DNA from: Amylibacter sp. SFDW26
GTDB lineage: Bacteria > Pseudomonadota > Alphaproteobacteria > Rhodobacterales > Rhodobacteraceae
Reading direction: 5' to 3'
NCBI RefSeq assembly: GCF_009184395.1
Contig: NZ_WEIC01000003.1
Coordinates: forward strand, 310,001-374,000
Length of the DNA: 64,000 nucleotides
Both the position numbers and the translations under genes were made by a program. The notes beneath the pieces were generated by a model that saw only the letters and a list, made by a program, of their open reading frames with translations, ran no database searches and was not told the origin of the DNA. Positions within the stretch are counted from its first letter, which is position 1. Every line of letters begins with the position of its first letter. Positions 25,677 through 34,580 of this stretch are shown here, piece by piece.

Positions 25677-26687
25677 ATGAAATATGAAATGCTCGCTATT
25701 TCAGCCTTACTACTCAGCACAGGCGTCGCTTTTGCTGATGAAACACAATATCCGCTTACAATAGACAATTGTGGTCGCAGCCTCACATTTAATGCAGCTC
25801 CAGAGCGCGCTGTAAGCATTGGCCAAGCCTCAACTGAAATGCTATATGAGCTTGGTTTGGCAGAACGCGTAGCTGGTACAGCTGTTTGGTTCACCGATGT
25901 TTCCCCAAAATATAAAGCTGTGAATGATAAAGTAGAACGGTTGGCAGATAACACACCTAGCTTTGAAAGCGTGCTTGCCAAGAAACCGCAATTGGTAACG
26001 TCCCAATACGAATGGTACATTGGCCCAGAGGGCAGTGTTGGAACTCATGAACAATTCGAAGGCTTTGGTATCCAGTCATACACAATGCCATCAGATTGCA
26101 TTGGCAAAGATAACAGCACAGGTGGAGATGGCACACGCCTGGAAAGTTTTTCCATGGATAGCATCTATCAAGGCATCACACAGTTCAGCACAATCTTTAA
26201 TGTACAAAGCGCAGGACAAGCTGCGATGACAAGCTTACAAGACAGATACAACAAAGCAATTGAACAGGCAAAAGCGCTAGATGCAAAAGACCTATCTGCT
26301 GTTGTTTGGTTCTCAAGCCCTGATCAAGATTCAGATGCATATGTAGCAGGTCAAAAAGGCGTACCTGGTTTCATGTTAAAAGAACTTGGCATCCGCAATG
26401 TCATCGAAACAGACGAAGAGTGGCCAATTGTTGGTTGGGAAACCATTACAAAAGCCAACCCTGATATTATCGTTCTGGCCCGTATGGACCGTCGTCGGCG
26501 CACCATGGATGACTACAAAATGAAGTTGGAATTCCTAAAGAACGACCCAGTGGCATCAAAATTAGACGCTGTCGTAAATGACCGCATTATTATTGTTGAC
26601 GCACACGCTATTCAGCCTTCTATACGTATCGCAAGCGGATTAGAAACTATTGTGAATGCAGTACAAGAATTTGATATCAAAAAATGA
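25677..26687 (+). CDS. ABC importer periplasmic binding protein (FecB/BtuF-like)
   Basis: A 336-residue binding protein with a signal peptide (MKYEMLAISALLLSTGVAFA). The helical-backbone fold is visible as RAVSIGQASTEMLYELGLAE, VLAKKPQLVTSQYEWYIGP and NPDIIVLARMDRR. An AGGAGAAACACATG-like ribosome region (GGAG, six bases before) sets this ATG rather than the TTG upstream. Members bind Fe-siderophores, haem, cobalamin or other metal chelates; the Zur-type site suggests a zinc chelate here (inference). It overlaps the permease start as ATGA. Confidence 0.9.
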   Translation: MKYEMLAISALLLSTGVAFADETQYPLTIDNCGRSLTFNAAPERAVSIGQASTEMLYELGLAERVAGTAVWFTDVSPKYKAVNDKVERLADNTPSFESVLAKKPQLVTSQYEWYIGPEGSVGTHEQFEGFGIQSYTMPSDCIGKDNSTGGDGTRLESFSMDSIYQGITQFSTIFNVQSAGQAAMTSLQDRYNKAIEQAKALDAKDLSAVVWFSSPDQDSDAYVAGQKGVPGFMLKELGIRNVIETDEEWPIVGWETITKANPDIIVLARMDRRRRTMDDYKMKLEFLKNDPVASKLDAVVNDRIIIVDAHAIQPSIRIASGLETIVNAVQEFDIKK

Positions 26688-27739
26688 CAACCACCGTAGA
26701 AACTGAACCAGTCATACAAAAAACGTTTGACTGGTCTCGTCTCTATTGGCCATTAGCAGGGATCGTTGCGATTTTCGCAGCGATCCTAGCTGGTTTAATG
26801 ATTGGTGAAACCCAAATTTCGGCAATCACTGCATTCAAAACAATCGCAAATAAAATGTGGTCAGCGGGCTATGACATAGACCTGATTGATCAGGGCATCC
26901 TATGGGAATACCGTTTGCCACGTGCCATTGTAGCCGCTTCTTGTGGTGCAGCATTGGCCGTTTCTGGGGTCGTTTTACAAGCATTATTACGCAATGCCTT
27001 AGCCGACCCTTATATCTTGGGTTTATCCGCAGGTGCCTCAACTGGTGCTGTACTTGTATCAATCGCTGGGTTTGGTGCAGGCGCGATTTCAATGTCCACG
27101 GGCGCTTTTGGTGGCGCCATCATCGCTTTCATTATTGTTGCTGGCTTAGCCAAACTCGCAAGTGGCAGAGGTGGGGCTGCACAATTCGTTCTGGCAGGGA
27201 TTGCAGGCTCACAACTATTCAATGCGTTAACATCTTTCATAATTGCCAAATCCGCCAGCGCCGACCAGGCGCGTGGCATCATGTTTTGGCTGCTTGGCAA
27301 TCTATCTGGTGTGCGCTGGTTTGATGTAGTAACCGCAGCACCTGTTGCATTGCTTGGTGTATTTATTGTCTTTCTCCATGCTCGCTCACTTGATGCATTC
27401 ACATTCGGCACAGATGCCGCTGCTTCCGTCGGTGTTGCCATACGCCGTGTTCAAATCACATTGATCAGCATCACCGCTTTATTGACCGCTATAATGGTGT
27501 CCATTGTAGGATCTATTGGATTTGTTGGCTTGGTCATTCCTCATGCTGCCCGTTACCTTGTAGGTGTTCGCCACAAAGCCCTTATTCCAACAGCTGCAAT
27601 CATAGGCGCTGTTTTCCTTGTCCTTGCAGATATCGTCGCCCGTGTCATCATCCCAGGCCAAGTTTTACCGATAGGCGTTGTCACAGCTTTGGTCGGTGCA
27701 CCTGCATTTGCGATCATCTTAATTAAGGGGCAACGATGA
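26684..27739 (+). CDS. FecCD/BtuC family ABC transporter permease
   Basis: A 351-residue inner-membrane permease with about ten hydrophobic segments. Typical FecCD landmarks are YRLPRAIVAASCGAALAVSG, LQALLRNALADPYILGLSAG, FWLLGNLSGVRW and GFVGLVIPHAARYLVG. It forms the homodimeric channel of the importer. The start overlaps the binding-protein stop and its stop overlaps the ATPase start, both as ATGA. Confidence 0.96.
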   Translation: MTTTVETEPVIQKTFDWSRLYWPLAGIVAIFAAILAGLMIGETQISAITAFKTIANKMWSAGYDIDLIDQGILWEYRLPRAIVAASCGAALAVSGVVLQALLRNALADPYILGLSAGASTGAVLVSIAGFGAGAISMSTGAFGGAIIAFIIVAGLAKLASGRGGAAQFVLAGIAGSQLFNALTSFIIAKSASADQARGIMFWLLGNLSGVRWFDVVTAAPVALLGVFIVFLHARSLDAFTFGTDAAASVGVAIRRVQITLISITALLTAIMVSIVGSIGFVGLVIPHAARYLVGVRHKALIPTAAIIGAVFLVLADIVARVIIPGQVLPIGVVTALVGAPAFAIILIKGQR

Positions 27740-28533
27740 AGTTAGAAGCCCAAAACCTAACATGGTCTGCACGACAATTACCTATTGTGTCTGATGTCTC
27801 CGTATCCATCAAATCTGGCGAAATGTTTGGCCTTATCGGGCCCAACGGTTCTGGCAAGTCCACTCTCATGCGTATGCTTGCAGGTCTCAGCAAACCCCAA
27901 AAGGGTGTTGTTGAATTAGATGGGATTTCCTTAAAACAAACCTCTCGCAGGCAGATTGCCCAGAAACTGGCATTTGTTGAACAACAAGCCGAAACACAGG
28001 ATCTGATAAAGGTACGTGATGCTGTAGAACTAGGCCGAACATGCTGGTTGTCTGCAATATCCCCATGGTCGGCACATGATACCTATATCGTAGATACTGC
28101 TTTAAGAAGTGTTGATATGTATCACATGGCAAATCGCAGTTGGCACACATTATCAGGCGGCGAACGACAACGCGTTCACATTGCCCGCGCATTAGCACAA
28201 GAACCCAGTGTTTTGTTATTGGATGAACCCACCAATCACCTTGATATTTCCTATCAAGTTTCAATTCTGGATTTGGTAACCCAGTTGGACACTACGACAG
28301 TAGTAGCCTTACATGATCTAAACCAAGCGTTTAAATGTGATCGTATTGGTGTCATGCAAGCTGGTAAAATGATCGCAATCGGCACTCCAGAAGAAATTCT
28401 GAAGCCCAAATTTCTTGAAGAAGTATTTGGCGTATGCGTCCACACACTCATAGATCCCAATAATGGAAAAACTGTCCTGTCTTTTCACAGTGTGAGCAGT
28501 GGACGCGAGCATAATATGCGGCAAGTCATTTAA
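27736..28533 (+). CDS. ABC transporter ATP-binding protein (FepC/BtuD-like)
   Basis: A 265-residue ATPase: Walker A GPNGSGKSTLMRML, Q-loop region FVEQQAETQD, signature LSGGERQRVHIARAL, Walker B VLLLDEPTNHLD and the switch His in VVALHDLNQAF. It energises the FecCD importer encoded upstream. The stop codon overlaps that of the convergent SRPBCC gene. Confidence 0.97.
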   Translation: MKLEAQNLTWSARQLPIVSDVSVSIKSGEMFGLIGPNGSGKSTLMRMLAGLSKPQKGVVELDGISLKQTSRRQIAQKLAFVEQQAETQDLIKVRDAVELGRTCWLSAISPWSAHDTYIVDTALRSVDMYHMANRSWHTLSGGERQRVHIARALAQEPSVLLLDEPTNHLDISYQVSILDLVTQLDTTTVVALHDLNQAFKCDRIGVMQAGKMIAIGTPEEILKPKFLEEVFGVCVHTLIDPNNGKTVLSFHSVSSGREHNMRQVI

Positions 28534-28943
28534 CGAGCAGCTAAATCCCGCAGCTCTGCAAAATGGCCATCCCACCCTTTATCAAGCGCCTGCACCAATC
28601 CCATAAATGCATCCCCAGCCTTTTCCATACCTTTGTGATGCATTGTGATCCGTGTCCCACCTTCAACGGCATCTAACTTCCACTCCACAGTTGATGAAAC
28701 TGTAGGGAAAAATTTAGTCGAGAAACTGTAAACCAGACGTGTTACAGGCTCCATTGCCAGCACATCCCCCCAGCACAACTTATCCCCGCTCTCGCTGCCG
28801 TATAGAATATATGGCCCTATTACCAAATCTTCTTTTGGCCCATGAAACCACTTCGCAAGCTTGTCTGCTTCGGTAAGATACGTCCACGCGATCTCGGGTC
28901 CAACGGGTAAAAATATCGTTTTAATAATCTCTGATGTACTCAT
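28530..28943 (-). CDS. SRPBCC (AHSA1-like) domain protein
   Basis: A 137-residue START-like fold protein: IIKTIFLPVGPEIAWTYLTE, ADKLAKWFHGPKEDL, GDVLAMEPVTRLVYSF and GGTRITMHHKGMEKAGDAFM. These bind small hydrophobic ligands and are usually paired with an ArsR-type repressor, as here: the start overlaps the upstream ArsR stop (ATGA). Ligand unknown. Confidence 0.92.
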   Translation of the reverse strand: MSTSEIIKTIFLPVGPEIAWTYLTEADKLAKWFHGPKEDLVIGPYILYGSESGDKLCWGDVLAMEPVTRLVYSFSTKFFPTVSSTVEWKLDAVEGGTRITMHHKGMEKAGDAFMGLVQALDKGWDGHFAELRDLAAR

Positions 28944-29257
28944 TTGATATGTTCCTTATGAATAATATCCGACAAGGCATCCAATTTATCATCCCAGAAT
29001 TGATCAAAGTACTGCAACCATTTTTCAATCTCTTTGAAACCTGCGCGGTTCAACGAATTTACACGTTCGCGCCCATCGGGTGTAACGGAAATCAAACCGC
29101 CTTCTTCTAACAGCCGCATGTGTTTTTTCACACCAGCACGCGTCATATCAAAATGATCAACAACCTGACCAATTGTCATATCGTCATCCGCTAAGAGTGC
29201 TAAGATTTTCTGGCGCGTTGGATCGCCCAAGGCTTTGAATGTTGCAACAGATGTCAT
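28940..29257 (-). CDS. ArsR family transcriptional regulator
   Basis: A 105-residue winged-helix repressor: FKALGDPTRQKILALLADDD and FDMTRAGVKKHMRLLEEGGL (recognition helix). No metal-binding Cys cluster is present, so it probably senses something other than metal, perhaps through the SRPBCC partner. The start MTSVATF sits just after the first palindromic operator; the longer reading frame would run through it. Confidence 0.92.
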   Translation of the reverse strand: MTSVATFKALGDPTRQKILALLADDDMTIGQVVDHFDMTRAGVKKHMRLLEEGGLISVTPDGRERVNSLNRAGFKEIEKWLQYFDQFWDDKLDALSDIIHKEHIK

Positions 29258-29270
29258 CTGTGATTCCTTA

Positions 29271-29313
29271 TGATACCTTTTGGTATCACTTATATAATAC
29301 CAAAAGGTATCAT
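29271..29313 (-). promoter_or_regulatory. Paired operators of the ArsR/SRPBCC unit
   Basis: Two inverted repeats of type GATACC-N4-GGTATC: TGATACC-TTTT-GGTATCA at 29271-29288 and ATACC-AAAA-GGTAT at 29297-29310. A TATATAAT-like -10 element lies between them, so binding would block the promoter. This is the expected layout for an autoregulated ArsR gene. Confidence 0.75.
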
Positions 29314-29376
29314 ATCTCAATAGTAAATAACTTCAAAATGCTTACCAATCTTCACACCAACAGACGAAAGAGTGCT

Positions 29377-30243
29377 TTATGTAGGTTTCTCGGATAACAG
29401 CCAATTTAGCACAGCCTTTTTTTCCAATGTCATTCTCTTCTCCTTAGAATACAGCACATAATAATCGTTAGTCTCGATTTGCTCATCAGACCAAAGTGAA
29501 ATGAGCATGCCCTTTCTCAATTCGTCATCAACAAATATCCTTGGCGCAAGCGTAATCCCCTGACCGCTTAAAGCAGCATCAATACCTAAAGATGTTTGGT
29601 TGAACTGCGTGATACCTTGCTTTGGCTTCAGTTTCATGGACTTGCCTAATTCATCCCAACGATAATGGCTGTCTTGGATTAGCCTATAGCCGAATAAATC
29701 CTGCACTCTGGTTATTTCGGAAACCTCCCGCGCGTATTCCTTAGAACATACAGCGCATAGTTCCATTTTGGAAAACAGATGATACTTTAAATCAGCATCA
29801 AACGGCAAATGTCCCAACCTAATTGCGAAATCTATTCCATCCAACTTAAGATTTGCTGGATGTTCGCTGGCTTCAACTTCCACAGAGATTTCTGGATATA
29901 TTTTTGAAAATTCAGTTAAGCGATACACCAACCATTTTGATGCGAAACTCGGCGTTACAGTTAATGTCACGACTTTGTTTTCTGGCGACAGTTTTGCCGT
30001 CGCTGTATCGATAATATTCAACGCTTCCTCTATGGCAGCATGATAGGAGCTACCGGCCTCAGTAAAAGTAAGACCACGGGCTTGTCTGTGAAATAATGCC
30101 TGCCCTAACACAACTTCAAGCTGCCGCACACGATCAGCTACAGCGCCCTGCGTAATGTTCATTTCCTGCGCAGCCTTTGTAAAATTTAAGTGACGCGCAG
30201 CTGCATCAAACATTCTTAATGAATTCAAATTGAGTTTTTGCAT
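29377..30243 (-). CDS. LysR family transcriptional regulator (GcvA-like)
   Basis: A 288-residue regulator: HTH in LRMFDAAARHLNFTKAAQEM and ITQGAVADRVRQLEVVLGQA (residues ~7-46), then a two-lobed effector domain (VVTLTVTPSFASKWLVYRL; IDFAIRLGHLPF). The sequence style matches GcvA-type LysR regulators. Divergent from a membrane-protein gene 160 bp away, which is the likeliest target. Confidence 0.9.
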   Translation of the reverse strand: MQKLNLNSLRMFDAAARHLNFTKAAQEMNITQGAVADRVRQLEVVLGQALFHRQARGLTFTEAGSSYHAAIEEALNIIDTATAKLSPENKVVTLTVTPSFASKWLVYRLTEFSKIYPEISVEVEASEHPANLKLDGIDFAIRLGHLPFDADLKYHLFSKMELCAVCSKEYAREVSEITRVQDLFGYRLIQDSHYRWDELGKSMKLKPKQGITQFNQTSLGIDAALSGQGITLAPRIFVDDELRKGMLISLWSDEQIETNDYYVLYSKEKRMTLEKKAVLNWLLSEKPT

Positions 30244-30405
30244 TATGCTCCAAGCCTATAGAATTTCTATAGGCTTCAGTCAAAAACCATGGTTAGTCAA
30301 TCCACTTCACATCATCCATACCAAATAAGCGAACCACTATTTTGAGGTATTTCGCCTAAAAATTTCTGACAAACACGCATTTAACCACTGGATCGGGTCC
30401 ACAAG

Positions 30406-31185
30406 ATGTCACTACTGCTTATCAAAATCGCACTCACATCATTCAGCATAATTATACTTGGGTACATAGCAGATAGAGGCAACCCCAGACTCGCAGGCAT
30501 TTTAACAGGCTTCCCAATAGGAACGGCCATCGTTGCATCTTTCATTGCCATTGAAAATGGGCCCCTTATCGCGTCCGAAGCATCTTTGTATTCTCTGGCC
30601 GCTTTATCTCTCAATCCAGTGTTTGCATATTCATATTATATATTTGGTTCCAAAATCGCAGAAGACTTCAATTACAAAACCACCCTGTCCTTAGCCCTGG
30701 TTATTTATTTTATTATGGCAATCATGATTGCAAATATTCCATGGAGTTTCACTGCTGCTGTTATTTTCTTACTCTGTACAGCTATCTTCGTGAATTACTT
30801 TCTCAATAAAATTGAAAGCAATCAAAAACAGAGGCCAGTAAAAATCACCCCAATAATACTGTTTGTGCGTATCATGCTTGCCTCAAACATCGTCATCATT
30901 GTTACAAACATGGTAGAGTTGGTCGGGCCAGAATGGGCGGGGGTATTCACCCCTTTTCCCGTTACGCTTGTACCCCTTATAGCCATTCTACATTCGACAT
31001 ATGGAAAAGAAGCAGCCTTTAGCATGATTAAAGGTTTTGGATATTCTTTCTTATCTACGGGCATCTATCTGGCATCCATCACCCACTTCTTTCCAACCTT
31101 AGGCATAATAACCAGTAGTTTGATCGGCTTTCTATTAGCTGGGTTTTACCTAGTCGGTCTCGAGGTAAATAAGCGTTCAATTTGA
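30406..31185 (+). CDS. Integral membrane protein with internal duplication
   Basis: A 259-residue protein with about seven or eight hydrophobic helices and no recognised family name. Two halves share a signature: GNPRLAGILTGFPIGTAIVA (residues ~26-45) and GPEWAGVFTPFPVTLVPLI (~177-195), pointing to an internal repeat as in many secondary transporters. No charged catalytic motif is visible. It may be an exporter controlled by the divergent LysR regulator (inference). Confidence 0.75.
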   Translation: MSLLLIKIALTSFSIIILGYIADRGNPRLAGILTGFPIGTAIVASFIAIENGPLIASEASLYSLAALSLNPVFAYSYYIFGSKIAEDFNYKTTLSLALVIYFIMAIMIANIPWSFTAAVIFLLCTAIFVNYFLNKIESNQKQRPVKITPIILFVRIMLASNIVIIVTNMVELVGPEWAGVFTPFPVTLVPLIAILHSTYGKEAAFSMIKGFGYSFLSTGIYLASITHFFPTLGIITSSLIGFLLAGFYLVGLEVNKRSI

Positions 31186-31207
31186 TACCCTGCATAAGAG
31201 CACTATC

Positions 31208-31645
31208 TCATATGCACCAATAATAAGCGTTTTCAGGTTTTGAACAGTCTAAGATATTGTTCTCTTTACCCCAGCGGTAAAGCCCATTGAAAGAAGCAGG
31301 GGTTTTCGAGAGATAATCTGATAGAAAGTCGATCACTTTCGTATCACTATCAGCACGATTCAACTCACTTAGACAACCTTTCTCAGAACATCCTTCTTTG
31401 AAATATACCACATCTATTATCCAACCGTATATTTCACCTGGTGTCTGAGTGTGGGTATCTCTGTAATCTTTCATTTCTGCCATATGCACCTTGATATCAG
31501 CATAGGTCGTATCATCCGATATGTGATAAGCGCGTGTAACGTGACTTTCAGAATCCCCTCCTTCCCCAATTAAAGTAAACTCTGCTGCAAAGGATGCTTT
31601 TTGCATGAACATAGCTATAAGCAATGACCATAAAATAGTTTTCAT
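31208..31645 (-). CDS. Small secreted protein of unknown function
   Basis: A 145-residue protein with a signal peptide (MKTILWSLLIAMFMQKASFA). The mature part has four Cys in two close pairs (EGCSEKGCLSEL; ILDCSKPENAYYWC), suggesting two disulfides, and otherwise mixed polar sequence. No family recognised. It converges on the membrane-protein gene and lies upstream of nothing on its strand except the ATP synthase terminator region. Confidence 0.7.
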   Translation of the reverse strand: MKTILWSLLIAMFMQKASFAAEFTLIGEGGDSESHVTRAYHISDDTTYADIKVHMAEMKDYRDTHTQTPGEIYGWIIDVVYFKEGCSEKGCLSELNRADSDTKVIDFLSDYLSKTPASFNGLYRWGKENNILDCSKPENAYYWCI

Positions 31646-31686
31646 TTAAAATACTCCTCATAAAAATAAATATTTAACAAAATAAA

Positions 31687-31711
31687 ACCCCGCTACTTTA
31701 CAGTAACGGGG
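31687..31711 (-). terminator. Rho-independent terminator of the ATP synthase Fo operon
   Basis: On the minus strand CCCCGTTACT - GTAA - AGTAGCGGGG (one G-T pair) is followed by TTTTATTTT, about 30 bases after the atpF stop. Confidence 0.9.
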
Positions 31712-31739
31712 TCATAAATTTTCAAAGCTTTAAAAACGC

Positions 31740-32300
31740 TTAATGAAGCTTTTCACCAACGTCTTTAATCGCAGCATCGATCAAGCCGCCTGCATCTTTT
31801 GCAGGCATTTTTGATGCAATCACGCCGCCAGCAACAGATGTTGCTACAGAGATTGCAGTGTCACGAACCTCTTTAACAGCAGATGCTTCTGCAGATGCGA
31901 TTTGGTCTTCCGCAGCTTGCAGACGACGTGCAATCGTATCTTTCAAATCGATCTTAGCTTGCTCAGCAGCGGCTTGTGCCTCTGTCTTTGCATTCGCTAC
32001 GATCTTGTCAGCTTGCTCTTGTACTTCTTGTTGCTTACGCTCGTAAGACGCCAAAACAGCTTGAGCTTCGTCACGTAATGTACGTGCTTCTTCCAAATCC
32101 GCTTTGATACCTTCTGCGCGCTCATCCAACATGCCACCAACTTTGCCAGGAACCTTAAGGTATACCAACAAACCAATGAACAATAGGAATGCGATCAACA
32201 CAACAAAGTCTGTGTTGTTCAAGCTAAAGAAAGGACCACTTGCAGCCAACGCTGGTGCAGATGTCAAAGCCAATACAGCTGAAGTTGTAAAAATTTTCAT
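31740..32300 (-). CDS. atpF: ATP synthase Fo subunit b
   Basis: A 186-residue b subunit: a short signal-like start, a membrane helix ([20 protein letters not shown], ~31-50) and a long charged coiled coil ([20 protein letters not shown] and [20 protein letters not shown]). It forms half of the heterodimeric peripheral stalk with b' and holds F1 against the a subunit. Four bases separate it from the b' gene. Confidence 0.96.
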   Translation of the reverse strand: MKIFTTSAVLALTSAPALAASGPFFSLNNTDFVVLIAFLLFIGLLVYLKVPGKVGGMLDERAEGIKADLEEARTLRDEAQAVLASYERKQQEVQEQADKIVANAKTEAQAAAEQAKIDLKDTIARRLQAAEDQIASAEASAVKEVRDTAISVATSVAGGVIASKMPAKDAGGLIDAAIKDVGEKLH

Positions 32301-32304
32301 GATC

Positions 32305-32841
32305 TTACCCTTTCAACTGTGCTTTAACAGCAGCTTTAACAGCTTTCGCATCCGCCGCACCCGGCATCACTGCATCAACAATTGCAGATGCTGTATCGGT
32401 TGCAACAACCTCAACAGATACCATCGCATTGTCTTTGATTCCTTTGATCTTTGCTTCGCCTTCAGCAGCTTTTGCAGAAATCTCTGCATCCGCTTTTGCA
32501 ATCGCTTTATCCAAATCTTTTTGAATGTCCGCTTTTGTCTCAGCAACGATATTAGACGCTTCTAGACGTGCATCAGCCAAAGCTTTGTTATATGCAGCTT
32601 CTGCATCAACAGCTTTTGCTTTCAACGCTTCAGCTTTTTCCAGATCACGTTGGATCGTGTCACTCCGTTCCGCCAAAACGTTTGCAATGCGAGGCAATGC
32701 AACACGGCTTAGAACGATGTAGATCACAACCAGTGTAACCACCAACCAGAAAATCTGGTTTGGAAAAGTTGAAAAGTCTAACTGCGGCATACCAGGTGCC
32801 GAAGCCGCTTCATGACCTGCGCTATGAGTAGTGTCAGCCAT
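32305..32841 (-). CDS. ATP synthase Fo subunit b'
   Basis: A 178-residue second b-type subunit (AtpG/AtpF2 in other genomes): N-terminal [20 protein letters not shown], membrane helix [20 protein letters not shown], then a coiled coil ([20 protein letters not shown]). A b/b' pair is normal in alphaproteobacteria and phototrophs. The start MADTTHS is favoured over an upstream in-frame ATG by family length. Confidence 0.95.
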   Translation of the reverse strand: MADTTHSAGHEAASAPGMPQLDFSTFPNQIFWLVVTLVVIYIVLSRVALPRIANVLAERSDTIQRDLEKAEALKAKAVDAEAAYNKALADARLEASNIVAETKADIQKDLDKAIAKADAEISAKAAEGEAKIKGIKDNAMVSVEVVATDTASAIVDAVMPGAADAKAVKAAVKAQLKG

Positions 32842-32934
32842 TATACTCTCCAATGGGAAAACGAGTGGGGCAGACTGCCCAACACTCGCCAATCATATAC
32901 TTAACCCCAGAAAGGTTAAGCTCTCAAACCTTGC

Positions 32935-33171
32935 TTAAACAGCAAACATTAGTAGCAATGCTACTAGGAATGAGAAGATACCCAAAGCTTCGGCAAATGC
33001 GATGCCGATGAACAAAGTAGCTGTTTGCGCGCCAGCTGCTGCTGGGTTGCGAAGTGCACCTGACAGGAAGTTACCTGCAACTGTACCCACACCGATACCT
33101 GCGCCACCCATACCAATACAAGCCAAGCCTGCACCGATGAATTGACCCATTTCTGCGATATTACCTTCCAT
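32935..33171 (-). CDS. atpE: ATP synthase Fo subunit c
   Basis: A 78-residue hairpin of two helices: [20 protein letters not shown] with the packing glycines, loop [12 protein letters not shown] contacting F1, and the proton-carrying Glu in [15 protein letters not shown]. It forms the rotating c ring. Confidence 0.97.
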   Translation of the reverse strand: MEGNIAEMGQFIGAGLACIGMGGAGIGVGTVAGNFLSGALRNPAAAGAQTATLFIGIAFAEALGIFSFLVALLLMFAV

Positions 33172-33217
33172 GACGATTTCTCCTTTTGATGGAATAGATA
33201 TATTTAGTGTTCAAACG

Positions 33218-33967
33218 TTAGTGGCTCGGATGCAAAGCATCGTTCAGATACACACACGTTAGAATGGTGAAAACATACGCCTGAATAGCGGCCACAAGGA
33301 CCTCCAGACCATAAACTGCTGTGATCGCAAAGATTGGTGCAATAGCACCCAAACCCAGCGCGCCTGCGAAACCCGCAAACACTTTGATCACCGCGTGACC
33401 CGCCATAACGTTACCCGCAAGACGGATAGAGTGGCTAACAGGACGTACGAAATAAGAGATCAGCTCGATCACCGCCAAAACAGGACGCAATGGAAGCGGT
33501 GCTGATGAAACCCAGAACAGACCCAAGAATTTGAAGCCGTTCAATGCGAAGCCAAGGATCGTCACTGTAAAGAAGACAGCGAAAGCCAATGTGGCTGTAA
33601 CCGCAATGTGGGATGTTGTTGTGAATGATGTAGGGATTAAGCCAAGGAAGTTGGCAACCAAAACAAACATGAACAATGTAAAGATATATGGAAAGAACTT
33701 CAGACCTTGCTTGCCTGTGATGTCTTCGACCATTTTGTAGATAAAGCCGTACATGCTTTCCGCAATGGACTGGCTACGTGAAGGAACGATTGCGCGACCG
33801 CGTGTACCTAAAACCAACAATGCGATGATGGCTAGAACTGTAAAGCCCATCCACAATGTTACGTTTGTTGGTGTGTACCAAAGGATTTCAGAACCACCAA
33901 ACAAAGGTTTGATTTGGAACTGATCCATTGGATGGATGTTAAAGCCGCTTGTTGCTTCGTCTGCCAC
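33218..33967 (-). CDS. atpB: ATP synthase Fo subunit a
   Basis: A 249-residue membrane protein: [15 protein letters not shown] at the N-terminus, then five to six helices. The essential Arg lies in [19 protein letters not shown], and the C-terminal helix carries the conserved polar residues of the proton half-channel ([19 protein letters not shown]). It provides the proton path along the c ring. Confidence 0.97.
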   Translation of the reverse strand: MADEATSGFNIHPMDQFQIKPLFGGSEILWYTPTNVTLWMGFTVLAIIALLVLGTRGRAIVPSRSQSIAESMYGFIYKMVEDITGKQGLKFFPYIFTLFMFVLVANFLGLIPTSFTTTSHIAVTATLAFAVFFTVTILGFALNGFKFLGLFWVSSAPLPLRPVLAVIELISYFVRPVSHSIRLAGNVMAGHAVIKVFAGFAGALGLGAIAPIFAITAVYGLEVLVAAIQAYVFTILTCVYLNDALHPSH

Positions 33968-34028
33968 GTGTCTTTTCCTTTTCTTAGGCGATCATACCGC
34001 CCGTCTCATCTTGCTACCCGCGCAACGC

Positions 34029-34343
34029 TTAGTCAGCGTCTTGCATCGAATTCTTATTCTGGACCTCTTGCGCTGTCCGCATCATCGTGCGCACCCCCGC
34101 TATAAACCCAAGGATCGTGAATATGATCATAAACCAAGGCAATGTGCCTGCGAGGTGATCAATCCCGTACCCTATTCCGAAACCCAGCAGCAAACCTGCC
34201 ACCAATTCCGTCACCATCCGCCAGCCATGCTGGGCTTGTGAGATATGGCTTTCTTCGCGCGCTTCAGGTTCTTGACCTTTCTTCGCAGCTGCCAGCCGTT
34301 TCTCTAATGCATCTAAACGCTCGGGATCAGGGCCATCAGTCAT
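34029..34343 (-). CDS. atpI: ATP synthase protein I (AtpI/AtpZ family)
   Basis: A 104-residue protein with a charged N-terminus (RLDALEKRLAAAKKGQE) and two membrane helices (VTELVAGLLLGFGIGYGIDH; PWFMIIFTILGFIAGVRTM). It helps assembly of the c ring and is first in the operon atpI-atpB-atpE-b'-b. The F1 genes are not in this window; separated Fo and F1 operons are normal in this class. Confidence 0.93.
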   Translation of the reverse strand: MTDGPDPERLDALEKRLAAAKKGQEPEAREESHISQAQHGWRMVTELVAGLLLGFGIGYGIDHLAGTLPWFMIIFTILGFIAGVRTMMRTAQEVQNKNSMQDAD

Positions 34344-34547
34344 TTTTCAGCCCCTCCTTAATCACGCCAAAAGACACACCTTGGACAGTTGCGCGGAAAA
34401 TAGGGTTTAGGGGGGTAAGAGTCAACGAGATTGTTCTATCTCAAAAACCCTACAACACATTGTTTTTAAATAATTTTATCAACCTGTGACAGGTTTATCG
34501 CTAACGATAGACTACCCATGTACACGTTTAATGCATGAATCCATTCA

Positions 34548-34565
34548 TTCAACCATTTGGTTGAA
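34548..34565. promoter_or_regulatory. Orphan ArsR-type inverted repeat upstream of atpI
   Basis: TTCAACCA-TT-TGGTTGAA is a perfect 8-bp dyad, about 205 bp upstream of atpI and just past the stop of the small leftward gene. Its TCAACC-N4-GGTTGA core is the same as that before the ArsR gene at 39.75 kb. It could be an operator or an RNA hairpin; no T-run follows. Confidence 0.45.
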
Positions 34566-34580
34566 AATACACATTGATCC

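Noticed and set aside
31740-34343. Incomplete ATP synthase locus (F1 missing)
   Set aside because: Separate Fo and F1 operons are normal in alphaproteobacteria.
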